Source: Rhizobium sp. 9140
GTDB taxonomy: Bacteria > Pseudomonadota > Alphaproteobacteria > Rhizobiales > Rhizobiaceae
Length of the DNA stretch: 64,000 bases
Assembly: GCF_900067135.1 (NCBI RefSeq)
Contig: NZ_FJUR01000002.1
Coordinates: 310,001-374,000 of the forward strand
Reading direction: 5' to 3'
A model generated the notes under the pieces. The model made no database searches. It saw only the letters and a list, made by a program, of their open reading frames with translations, and was not told where the DNA came from. Shown piece by piece: positions 17,541 through 25,309 of the stretch. Each line of letters opens with the position of its first letter. Within the stretch, counting starts at the first letter, position 1. Made by a program: the position numbers and the translations under genes.

Positions 17541-19052
17541 ATGAAGGCGTCAGTTATCGCCCACAGCAAATTCACGATCTCGGAGATCGACCCGCGGCTC
17601 TACGGCTCGTTCATCGAGCATCTGGGCCGCGCCGTCTACACCGGGATCTATGAGCCGGACCACCCGACGGCCGATGGCGACGGCATGCGTCAGGACGTCA
17701 TCGATCTCGTGAAGGAGCTGCAGGTCCCCATCGTCCGTTATCCCGGCGGCAATTTCGTGTCCGCCTACAATTGGGAGGACGGCATCGGTCCGCGCAAAGA
17801 GCGCCCCGTTCGCCTCGATCTCGCCTGGCACACGTCGGAGAGCAATCAGGTCGGCATTCACGAGTTCGCCGACTGGTGCGAGACGGTGGGCACCGAGATG
17901 ATGCTTGCGGTCAACCTCGGCTCACGCGGTCTCGACGAGGCGCGCAATTTCCTCGAATACGTCAATCACGAAGGCGGCAGCACCTGGAGCGACAAGCGCC
18001 GTGCCAACGGCCGCGAAGCGCCGTTTGACGTGCGCCTCTGGTGCCTCGGCAACGAGATGGACGGCCCCTGGCAGATCGGCCACAAAACGGCCGACGAATA
18101 CGGGCGGCTGGCTCATGAGACGGCAAAGGCCATGCGCGCCTTCGACAGCCGGCTCGAACTCGTCGTCTGCGGCTCCTCCAACGCTCACATGCCGACCTAC
18201 CCGCAATGGGAGGCGACGGTGCTGGAGCATACCTATAACGAAGTCGACCATATCTCGCTGCATATGTATTTCGAGAACCGGGCCAGGGACACGGCGAGCT
18301 ATCTCGCCCGCAGCCTGGAGCTCGACACCTATATCGGCACGGTCGCCGGCGTCATCGCCTATGTGAAGTCGAAGAAGCGCTCCAAGAAGGACGTCTATAT
18401 CTCCTTCGACGAGTGGAACGTCTGGTACCACTCCAAGGAGCGGGACAAGGCGATCCTCGAAGGCCACAATGGCTGGCCGGAAGCGCCGCCGTTGCTGGAG
18501 GACGACTACAATTTCGAGGATGTGCTGCAGGTCGGCTGCATTCTGAATACGTTCATCAACCGGGCCGACGTGGTGAAGATCGCCTGCCTTGCGCAGCTGG
18601 TCAACGTCATCGCGCCGATCATGACCGTGCCCGGCGGCCCGGCCTGGCGCCAGACGATCTTTTACCCCTACTATTACGCCTCGGTCTACGGGCGCGGCAC
18701 GGCCCTGAAGCTGATGGTGGACAGTCCCAGCTACACGGTCGAGGATATCGGCGCTGTCCCCTATCTCGATGTCTCCGCCGTGCACGACGCGACATCGGGC
18801 CATGTCACCTTCTTCCTCGTCAACCGGCATCTGAGCGAAGCGCTCGATCTCGATGTCGGCCTGCTCGAATTCGGCAGCCTGACGGTCGTCGAGGATCAGG
18901 TGATCGCTCATTCCGACCTCCGCATCACCAATACGGCGGAGACGCCCGACAACGTCGTGCCGGTGAAGGGCGAAGGCGCCCTGTTTGCAGACGGTCGTCT
19001 CACAGCGTCCATCGCGCCGTTAAGCTATCGGATGATCCGCCTCAAGGGCTGA
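17541..19052 (+). CDS. abfA: alpha-L-arabinofuranosidase, GH51
   Basis: Glycoside hydrolase of 503 residues that removes arabinofuranosyl residues from arabino-oligosaccharides by a retaining mechanism. The acid/base is Glu172 (CLGNEMDG) and the nucleophile Glu291 (ISFDEWNVW). The N-terminal YGSFIEHLGRAVYTGIYEP and RYPGGNFVSAYNWEDGIGP motifs are diagnostic. There is no signal peptide, so it acts in the cytoplasm on imported oligosaccharides. The start has a GGGAGGA ribosome site. It is followed by a CUT1 importer on the same strand. Confidence 0.96.
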   Translation: MKASVIAHSKFTISEIDPRLYGSFIEHLGRAVYTGIYEPDHPTADGDGMRQDVIDLVKELQVPIVRYPGGNFVSAYNWEDGIGPRKERPVRLDLAWHTSESNQVGIHEFADWCETVGTEMMLAVNLGSRGLDEARNFLEYVNHEGGSTWSDKRRANGREAPFDVRLWCLGNEMDGPWQIGHKTADEYGRLAHETAKAMRAFDSRLELVVCGSSNAHMPTYPQWEATVLEHTYNEVDHISLHMYFENRARDTASYLARSLELDTYIGTVAGVIAYVKSKKRSKKDVYISFDEWNVWYHSKERDKAILEGHNGWPEAPPLLEDDYNFEDVLQVGCILNTFINRADVVKIACLAQLVNVIAPIMTVPGGPAWRQTIFYPYYYASVYGRGTALKLMVDSPSYTVEDIGAVPYLDVSAVHDATSGHVTFFLVNRHLSEALDLDVGLLEFGSLTVVEDQVIAHSDLRITNTAETPDNVVPVKGEGALFADGRLTASIAPLSYRMIRLKG

Positions 19053-19169
19053 CACGGGTCAAAAAGCGGTATTGCGAACCGGAGGAGGATACCCGGTTCG
19101 GTGACACGGAATGGCGGCAAGGATGGCGGATGGACGGGCGGGAACCCGCGCCACCGCCGGGAGGATATG

Positions 19170-19214
19170 ATGCAGACCTGTGTTTTGAACGACACCGGCA
19201 GGAGGCTTGCATGA
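19170..19214 (+). CDS. possible 14-residue leader peptide coupled to the ABC ATPase gene
   Basis: A short frame, MQTCVLNDTGRRLA, follows a strong GGGAGG site and terminates in a TGA that overlaps the ATPase start as ATGA. Such coupling could set ATPase translation. It is too short for coding evidence, so it may be fortuitous. Confidence 0.3.
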   Translation: MQTCVLNDTGRRLA

Positions 19215-20314
19215 CCGCGCAGATCGAGATCGACAGCGTCACGAAGCGCTATGGCGCAATGACAGTGCTTGAAAACCTCTCGCTATCCGTCAAAGCCAAT
19301 GAGTTCATGGTGTTTCTCGGCCCTTCCGGCTGCGGAAAATCGACGCTGCTGCGCATGATCGCCGGGCTCGAAAGCGTGGACGAGGGCACGATCTCAATCA
19401 ATGGCGAGCGGATCGACACGCTGCCGCCCGGCCAGCGCGGCATCGCCATGGTGTTCCAGTCATACGCGCTCTATCCGCATATGACGGTCGCCGACAATAT
19501 GGCCTTCGGCCTTGAGAATATCGACGTGCCCAGGGGCGTGATCGATGCGCGTCTGGCGGAAGCTGCTCGTATGCTGGAAATCGGGCATCTCATGGAGCGC
19601 AAGCCCGGCCAGCTCTCCGGCGGGCAGCGCCAGCGCGTCGCCATCGGCCGCGCCATCGTCAAGGAACCCAAGGCCTTTTTGTTCGACGAGCCGCTTTCCA
19701 ACCTCGATGCAGCTCTTCGGGTTCGAACCCGCGTGGAACTCGCGCAGCTGCGCAACCGCGTCAAGTCCACCATGATTTTCGTCACGCATGACCAGATCGA
19801 GGCGATGACGCTGGCCGATCGTGTCGTCGTTATGAACAACCGGCAGATCGAGCAGATCGGCACGCCGATGGACATCTATCTGAGGCCGGCCAGCCGGTTC
19901 GTCGCGACCTTCGTCGGGTCGCCCACCATGAACTTCTTGCCGGTCACCCTGTCGGAAAGTGGCGGATTCCTTGTGGCAACGCTGCCGAACGGGGGACAGC
20001 TGACAACCACCATTCAGGCCAATGGCGTGGCCGCGGGCGAACAGACGCTCGGCATCCGCGCCGAGGCCGTCCGTCGCGCGGAGCCTGGCGCCGTCAACAC
20101 GATGCCCGGCCGGGTCGAGGTGCTGGAAAGGCTCGGCGACCGCACGCTGCTTTATGTCCGTCTGAAGGACGGCAGCATGATCGTCGCCGAGGATATCGGC
20201 ATGAGCCGCGTTGCCATCGGCGATGAGATCGCGCTTGTCCTCGACGGCACGCGAACCCACCTGTTCGATACCGAGGGTCGCGCCCGTCATGCGGAGGAGA
20301 TCGGCCATGGCTGA
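19211..20314 (+). CDS. ABC transporter ATP-binding protein, MalK/UgpC type
   Basis: ATPase of 367 residues for a CUT1 carbohydrate importer. It shows Walker [10 protein letters not shown], signature LSGGQRQR, Walker [13 protein letters not shown], and a C-terminal TOBE/regulatory domain of about 130 residues. The start at 19211 has an AGGAGG site. It follows abfA by 158 bases, an interval that holds a 7-base-arm hairpin (19075-19100) and a possible leader peptide. Its stop overlaps the permease start by eight bases. Confidence 0.94.
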   Translation: MTAQIEIDSVTKRYGAMTVLENLSLSVKANEFMVFLGPSGCGKSTLLRMIAGLESVDEGTISINGERIDTLPPGQRGIAMVFQSYALYPHMTVADNMAFGLENIDVPRGVIDARLAEAARMLEIGHLMERKPGQLSGGQRQRVAIGRAIVKEPKAFLFDEPLSNLDAALRVRTRVELAQLRNRVKSTMIFVTHDQIEAMTLADRVVVMNNRQIEQIGTPMDIYLRPASRFVATFVGSPTMNFLPVTLSESGGFLVATLPNGGQLTTTIQANGVAAGEQTLGIRAEAVRRAEPGAVNTMPGRVEVLERLGDRTLLYVRLKDGSMIVAEDIGMSRVAIGDEIALVLDGTRTHLFDTEGRARHAEEIGHG

Positions 20315-21245
20315 CCTGACGCTTGGCGGCACATCCCCGGCGGAACGGCCCGCATCGTCCCGACGACGGGTCCAAAACGTCAACGCGCCGCGCTGGCGCA
20401 ATGCGATCTTCGTCGCGCCCTACCTCGTTTTCTTCGTTCTGCTGCTCATCGTGCCTTTGTTCTGGGGCATGTGGATGAGCCTGCACAAGGCGGACGCGTT
20501 TTCCACCGGCCGCTTCGTCGCCCTTGCCAATTATGTCAGGCTTTTCAACGACCGGATCTTCCTGCAGGCCATCGGCAACACCTTCTATTTCGTCCTTCTC
20601 ACCATGCCCGCGCTGGCGCTGATCGGGCTTCTGCTGGCGTTGGCGCTCAACCGGCAGACGCGCACGGCAGCGGTGCTGCGCACCATCTTCTTCGCCTCGT
20701 CCGTTCTGTCCGTCACCATCGTCACGCTGATCTGGCGCATCGTCTTCGTGCCGGGCTTCGGCCTCCTCTCCACCGTCTACGGCTGGTTCGGCGCAACGGC
20801 TCCGGCCTTCCTGTCGGATCCGAAGCTGGTCATGATCGCCATCGCCATCGCGACGATCTGGTGGTGCGTCGGCCTGCCGATAATGCTGTTTCTCTCCGCG
20901 CTCCAGCAGATCCCCGACGATATCTATGAGGCAGCGGCACTCGACAATGCGGGCCGCTGGCGCACGTTCCGGTCCATCACCTTCCCATCCATCAAGCGCA
21001 CCTTCGTGCTGGTCGTCGTCATCCAGATCGTGCTTCAATTCCAACTCTTCGGGCAGGCACGGCTGATGACGAATGGTGGGCCAAACAACGTATCCACCCC
21101 GCTCGTCCTCTACATCTACGACGCCGCCTTCAAACGTTGGGATCTCGGCCTCGGCGCTGCGGCTTCCGAAGTCCTGTTTGCGCTGATCCTCGTTGCCGCA
21201 ATGATCCAGTATCTCGTTTCCCGCCGCAAGGGAGAGGACGCATGA
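20307..21245 (+). CDS. sugar ABC transporter permease, MalF/UgpA type
   Basis: Inner-membrane permease of 312 residues with six predicted helices after a charged 30-residue N-terminus. The EAA loop is DIYEAAALDNAGRWRTFRSITFPSI. It overlaps the ATPase gene by eight bases and the next permease by four, which shows translational coupling. With its partners it probably imports arabinose-containing oligosaccharides, as judged from abfA. Confidence 0.94.
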   Translation: MADLTLGGTSPAERPASSRRRVQNVNAPRWRNAIFVAPYLVFFVLLLIVPLFWGMWMSLHKADAFSTGRFVALANYVRLFNDRIFLQAIGNTFYFVLLTMPALALIGLLLALALNRQTRTAAVLRTIFFASSVLSVTIVTLIWRIVFVPGFGLLSTVYGWFGATAPAFLSDPKLVMIAIAIATIWWCVGLPIMLFLSALQQIPDDIYEAAALDNAGRWRTFRSITFPSIKRTFVLVVVIQIVLQFQLFGQARLMTNGGPNNVSTPLVLYIYDAAFKRWDLGLGAAASEVLFALILVAAMIQYLVSRRKGEDA

Positions 21246-22120
21246 GCACGATGACAGCCACATCCGCACAGACAGGCGCGGGACCTTCCGGCATGGTCGG
21301 ACGCAGCACGGGCGACCGCGTCATTCTCGCCCTTACGATCGCGACGGCCGTCGTCATGATGGCGCCGCTGGTCTGGGTCGTCGCTCTGTCGCTGAAGGAC
21401 AATAAGGAGCTGATGGCGAGCATGAACGCCGTGTTCCATGCGCCCTACACGCTCCAGAACTACCTCAACATCCTCACGACCTCGTCGGTCTTCCGATGGA
21501 TTCTCAACAGCCTCATCGTGTCCGGCGGGGTAACGCTCGGCACGCTGGTGCTCTGCTCGCTCGCCGGCTACGGCTTTGCCCGCCTCAATTTTCCCTTCCG
21601 CAACGCCCTCTTCGTGGTCGTGCTCATCGGTCTTGCCATTCCCGAGCAGGCCGTGCTGATCGCCCGCCACCAGCTCTTTTCCTGGTTGAAGCTGCACAAC
21701 ACCTATTCGGGGCTGATCCTGCCGTGGCTTTCGGCGCCGTTCGGCGTGTTCCTGATGACGCAGTATTTTCGCGCCATTCCCAAGGAGCTGGACGAGGCGG
21801 CGCTGCTCGACAATGCGAGCCGTTTCAAGATCTTCTGGAAGGTGCTTTTGCCGCTGACGGTGCCGGCGCAGGCGACGCTCGGCATCTTCACCTTTCTCAG
21901 CGTCTGGAACGACTACTTCTGGCCGCTGATCTCCGGCACGAAGAAAGACATGTACACGCTGACCGTGGGCATCGCCTCGACGCAGACGAACTTCGCACAG
22001 TCCGAGGGCCTCGGCTTCCTCATGTCGCAGGCGGTCTTTGCCAGCGCGCCGATCCTGATCCTCTATCTGTTTTTCCAGAAATACATCGTTACCGCCGTAT
22101 CCGGCGCTGCCGTTCGGTGA
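21242..22120 (+). CDS. sugar ABC transporter permease, MalG/UgpE type
   Basis: Second CUT1 permease, 292 residues. The EAA loop is KELDEAALLDNASRFKIFWKVLLPLTVP, and the C-terminal FFQKYIVTAVSGAAVR is typical of MalG-type proteins. It begins inside the stop of the preceding permease (ATGA). An N-terminal tail of about 25 residues precedes the first helix. Confidence 0.94.
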   Translation: MSTMTATSAQTGAGPSGMVGRSTGDRVILALTIATAVVMMAPLVWVVALSLKDNKELMASMNAVFHAPYTLQNYLNILTTSSVFRWILNSLIVSGGVTLGTLVLCSLAGYGFARLNFPFRNALFVVVLIGLAIPEQAVLIARHQLFSWLKLHNTYSGLILPWLSAPFGVFLMTQYFRAIPKELDEAALLDNASRFKIFWKVLLPLTVPAQATLGIFTFLSVWNDYFWPLISGTKKDMYTLTVGIASTQTNFAQSEGLGFLMSQAVFASAPILILYLFFQKYIVTAVSGAAVR

Positions 22121-22129
22121 GGAGACTGC

Positions 22130-22152
22130 CCGGCCTGTGTAGACAAGGCCGG
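22130..22152 (+). other. intercistronic hairpin before the binding-protein gene
   Basis: Perfect 7-base stem CCGGCCT / AGGCCGG with a 9-base loop between the permease and binding-protein genes. Such hairpins often protect the abundant binding-protein transcript from decay. Confidence 0.4.
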
Positions 22153-22184
22153 TGAAACGCAATCATGACATGGAGGAGACACGC

Positions 22185-23510
22185 ATGATGCATGTATGGA
22201 GGACGTCTATTCTGGCGGCGGCTTCGGCCCTTGCGGTAATGGCGGCGACGCCGTCTTTCGCGGCCACGGAACTCAGCCTGCAGCGCTTTTTCGGTGCTTG
22301 CGACGCCGATTTCGGCAGCAATACGGATGTGGCCAAAGCCGTCGGCGAGTGCGGGATCATCACCTCGATGATCAACAAGTTTAACGCCGACAATCCCGAT
22401 ATCCATATCTCGGTGACGACGGTGGAGTGGCCGGGCTACGACCAGCTGACCGCGCAGTTTGCGGCCGGCGATCCACCCGACATCGTCTCGATCCACCACT
22501 CCGCCCTCTCGGACTACCAGTCCAAGGGCCTGCTGATGCCGCTCGACGAGGTTCTCGCCTCTGTCGGCGTGAAGCCGGACGACTTTACCGATGCGGCCCG
22601 CAACGGCGTGACCAAGGACGGCCAGATCTACGGCCTGCCGATCGATAACTGGACGATGCTCTACCACATCAACATGGACCTGTTTAAGCAGGCGGACCTC
22701 GTGAATGCCGATGGCACGCCGAAGCTGCCGACCAGCGTCGACGAACTCCTGGCGCAGGCCAAGCAGTTTCGCGAGAAGACCGGCAAGCCTTACTTCGTCC
22801 AGAATCTTGCCAACGAGACGGCGCTCTATACCCGCAATTTCTACACCTACCTGTTCCAGCAGGATTCCGACTTCTTCGCCGATCCGCTGAAGGTCAAGTT
22901 GAACACGCCCGAGGCCAAAAAGGTTCTGGAGATGTACAAGGCGATCTTCGACCAGGGCGACACCACGAAGGACATGGACTACGCCGCCAGCATCAACGCC
23001 TTTCTCGCCGGCGAAGGTGGCGTACACCTCAACGGCACCTGGGTCATCGGCGACTACAATGCCTCCTCGGAAACGCCGGGGACTGCGCTGAACAAAGGCG
23101 GCTATGCCGTCTATCCCTATCCGCAGCTCTTTCCCGGCAAGAAATCGCAATACGCCGACGGCCACGCCTGGGGTATTTCGCAGAAGGACCGCTCAGCCGA
23201 AGAGACGGCGGCCATCGGCAAGTTCCTCAAGTTCTTCAAGGACAATGACTTCGAATGGTCGCGCACCGGCCACCTGCCATCCGTGAAGGCCGTGTTCGAA
23301 ACGCCGGCATTCAAGGCCCTGCCGCACCGTGATACGGTGGCGCCGATTGCCACACTCGGCACGGCCCTGCCGTCGACCGTCCAGCGCCAGTTCGCGATTC
23401 AGGACATCATCGGTCAGGAAATGAACGCCGCGATGACCGGGCAGAAAGAGGTCGATGCCGCGCTGGCAGATATGGAGAACCGCATCAACGATCTCCTGGC
23501 CAACCTGTAG
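22185..23510 (+). CDS. sugar ABC transporter substrate-binding protein, CUT1 family
   Basis: Extracytoplasmic solute-binding protein of 441 residues with a signal peptide (MMHVWRTSILAAASALAVMAATPSFA, cut after SFA). The mature part has family 1 features, such as FAAGDPPDIVSIHHS and the GEGGVHLNGTWVIGDYN region. The start at 22185 has a GGAGGAG site; upstream in-frame starts lack one. It is the last gene of the arabinofuranosidase operon, an unusual order since the binding protein is often first. Confidence 0.94.
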   Translation: MMHVWRTSILAAASALAVMAATPSFAATELSLQRFFGACDADFGSNTDVAKAVGECGIITSMINKFNADNPDIHISVTTVEWPGYDQLTAQFAAGDPPDIVSIHHSALSDYQSKGLLMPLDEVLASVGVKPDDFTDAARNGVTKDGQIYGLPIDNWTMLYHINMDLFKQADLVNADGTPKLPTSVDELLAQAKQFREKTGKPYFVQNLANETALYTRNFYTYLFQQDSDFFADPLKVKLNTPEAKKVLEMYKAIFDQGDTTKDMDYAASINAFLAGEGGVHLNGTWVIGDYNASSETPGTALNKGGYAVYPYPQLFPGKKSQYADGHAWGISQKDRSAEETAAIGKFLKFFKDNDFEWSRTGHLPSVKAVFETPAFKALPHRDTVAPIATLGTALPSTVQRQFAIQDIIGQEMNAAMTGQKEVDAALADMENRINDLLANL

Positions 23511-23535
23511 AGCCGGCTGAATCTCGGCTTATCTC

Positions 23536-23602
23536 CCTTGACCTCGGGGCGCTACTCCCTGCCTTCGAGGTCAAGGCCCGCCGCTTTCCCTGAAGCGGCG
23601 GG
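23536..23602 (+). terminator. tandem hairpins ending the arabinofuranosidase operon
   Basis: An 11-base perfect stem (23536-23546 with 23566-23576) is followed directly by a 10-base perfect stem CCCGCCGCTT / AAGCGGCGGG (23577-23602). Neither has a T run, so termination may be factor-assisted. Confidence 0.65.
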
Positions 23603-23678
23603 TCATTCGTATCGGGGTGCCATACGTTCTAAAAAACGGGCATAAAGCTGCAGACTTCCACAGGACGATGAACACCCC

Positions 23679-24125
23679 ATGATCGGAGCGACGCACAGCG
23701 ACCAACGGCATATCGGCCTGCGCATCGCGCTCTCTCTGTTCTACGCGGCGGCCGGCATCCTGCATCTCGTCTGGCCATCGCCCTTTCTGACGATCACGCC
23801 CGGTTGGGTGCCGTATCCCACAACGGTTATCGCGCTGACGGGTGTCTGCGAGCTTTTGGGTGCGATTGGTCTCTGGTTCCGCGCCGCAGAACGTGTGGCG
23901 GCGCTTGGCCTTGCGCTATACGCCGTCTGCGTCTACCCCGCCAACATCAAGCATGCCATCGACGGCCTGACGTCGGTCGACGGCCTGACGTCGGTCGACG
24001 GCATGCTTGATGTTGGCGTTCTGCCCTGGCTCTATCACCTCCCGCGTCTGGCGCTCCAGCCAGTGCTCGTCTGGCTGCCGCTTTATGCCGCCGGCATCCT
24101 GCGCTGGCCGCTTCGCAAACGGTAG
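23679..24125 (+). CDS. DoxX-like small integral membrane protein with an inserted repeat
   Basis: 148 residues with about four membrane helices and the ANIKHAIDG and YHLPRLALQPVLVWLPL segments of DoxX-type proteins. The function is unknown; the family includes membrane oxidoreductase partners. Between the second and third conserved blocks lies an odd insertion, IDGLTSVDGLTSVDG, encoded by two 18-base tandem repeats framed by an inverted repeat. The frame is maintained. No ribosome site is outstanding. It converges with the agmatinase gene. Confidence 0.82.
   Translation: MIGATHSDQRHIGLRIALSLFYAAAGILHLVWPSPFLTITPGWVPYPTTVIALTGVCELLGAIGLWFRAAERVAALGLALYAVCVYPANIKHAIDGLTSVDGLTSVDGMLDVGVLPWLYHLPRLALQPVLVWLPLYAAGILRWPLRKR
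23940..24017. repeat. fold-back repeat inside the DoxX gene: 18-bp inverted repeat around 18-bp tandem repeats
   Basis: Bases 23940-23957 are perfectly complementary to 24000-24017. The 42-base interval is two copies of an 18-base unit (GACGGCCTGACGTCGGTC) plus short flanks. The entire structure is in frame with the coding sequence. Confidence 0.95.
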
Positions 24126-24171
24126 ACGCGGCAGGGCCAAGCCTGCCAGCGATCGGGAAGCGGTATCACGA

Positions 24172-25221
24172 TCACGGCCTCAGCGACGGGCTGAACGCGA
24201 GCAGGCTCAGGATCTCGAACAGCATCTGTGCCCCGGCCTGGGCGGTGTTGGTCGTGCTATCATATTGCGGTGCGACCTCGACAACATCTCCACCGACGAA
24301 ATTCAGACCCTTCAGCCCTCGGAGCAGTTCCAGCGCCTCCCGCGTGGTCAGACCGCCGATCTCCGGCGTTCCCGTGCCGGGCGCAAAAGCCGGGTCGAGA
24401 CTGTCGATGTCGAAGGAGAGATAGGTCGGCCCGTCTCCGACGATGGCGCGCGCCTTCTCGACGATCGCCGGAACGCCCATTCCGGTCACCTCTTCTGCGT
24501 GGATGACCGTCATGCCGGCATCGTAGGAGAATTCCCAGAGATATTCGGACGAGCCGCGAATGCCGATCTGGATCACCCGTGTCGGATCGAGGACGCCATC
24601 GAGAACCGCGTTGCGGAACGGGCCGCCATGGTGGAACTTGGTCAGGTCATACGCACCGCCCGTGTCGCAATGCGCATCGATATGGATCATGCCGACAGGC
24701 CGCTCCCGCCCGACCGAGCGAAGGATGGGATGCGTGACGGAATGATCGCCGCCGACCGACAGCGGCAGGATGCCCTTTGCGACGACCCTGCCCACATGCT
24801 GCTCGATGTCCTCGTGGCTCATCTCCAGCCGGTAGCGGCTGCGAAAGGGAACGTCGCCGATATCCGCCACGCGCAGCTCGTGCACCGGCGCGACCTCGAG
24901 CACATGGTTATAGGGTCCGATCCGCTCGATCGTCCGCAGCGCCCGCGGGCCGAAGCGGGAGCCGGTGCGGTTGGTCACCCCGAGATCCATGGGAATTCCG
25001 AGCAGCGCGACCTGCAGCGCGTCGAACGCTTCGCTATCGCTCGGCTCGACCAGGGGCGCGGACAGGAGCGTCGGTATGCCGGAATAGGGCGCAGACCGCG
25101 TGCCCGTCTCGGAGAAGATATGTGCGGCCACGCGGCGAAAGCCGGGATCGCTGATCTCGCCCCCGTGCCCTGTCGCGTATTTTTCCCGCAATTCGCGCAG
25201 TCTCTGTTCGGTCAACGTCAT
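24172..25221 (-). CDS. speB: agmatinase/ureohydrolase-family enzyme
   Basis: Mn-dependent ureohydrolase of 349 residues. The binuclear metal site motifs are all visible: GGDHS, IDAHCD and the DIDSLDPAFAPGTG block. It releases urea from a guanidino compound; agmatine or guanidinobutyrate are likely, and the exact substrate cannot be read from sequence. The N-terminal extension of about 60 residues is longer than in E. coli SpeB and typical of alphaproteobacterial homologues. It lies 88 bases downstream of the chemoreceptor gene on the same strand. Confidence 0.9.
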   Translation of the reverse strand: MTLTEQRLRELREKYATGHGGEISDPGFRRVAAHIFSETGTRSAPYSGIPTLLSAPLVEPSDSEAFDALQVALLGIPMDLGVTNRTGSRFGPRALRTIERIGPYNHVLEVAPVHELRVADIGDVPFRSRYRLEMSHEDIEQHVGRVVAKGILPLSVGGDHSVTHPILRSVGRERPVGMIHIDAHCDTGGAYDLTKFHHGGPFRNAVLDGVLDPTRVIQIGIRGSSEYLWEFSYDAGMTVIHAEEVTGMGVPAIVEKARAIVGDGPTYLSFDIDSLDPAFAPGTGTPEIGGLTTREALELLRGLKGLNFVGGDVVEVAPQYDSTTNTAQAGAQMLFEILSLLAFSPSLRP

Positions 25222-25309
25222 CGGATGCTCCCGTAATATCAGAGCCTGACGCTATCTCCGTCTCCCGCCAATTCAACCGAAATCGACGAGAGCCTGCCTG
25301 AAGAACCGA

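Noticed and set aside
23958..23999. Tandem 18-bp repeats in the DoxX gene considered as a minimal CRISPR array
   Set aside because: The copies are directly adjacent with no spacers, lie inside a reading frame, and no cas genes are nearby.
24007..25236. Long open frame on the plus strand opposite the agmatinase gene
   Set aside because: The minus strand encodes all ureohydrolase metal motifs across the same bases. The plus-strand frame is an arginine-rich artefact of high G+C codon bias without recognisable domains.
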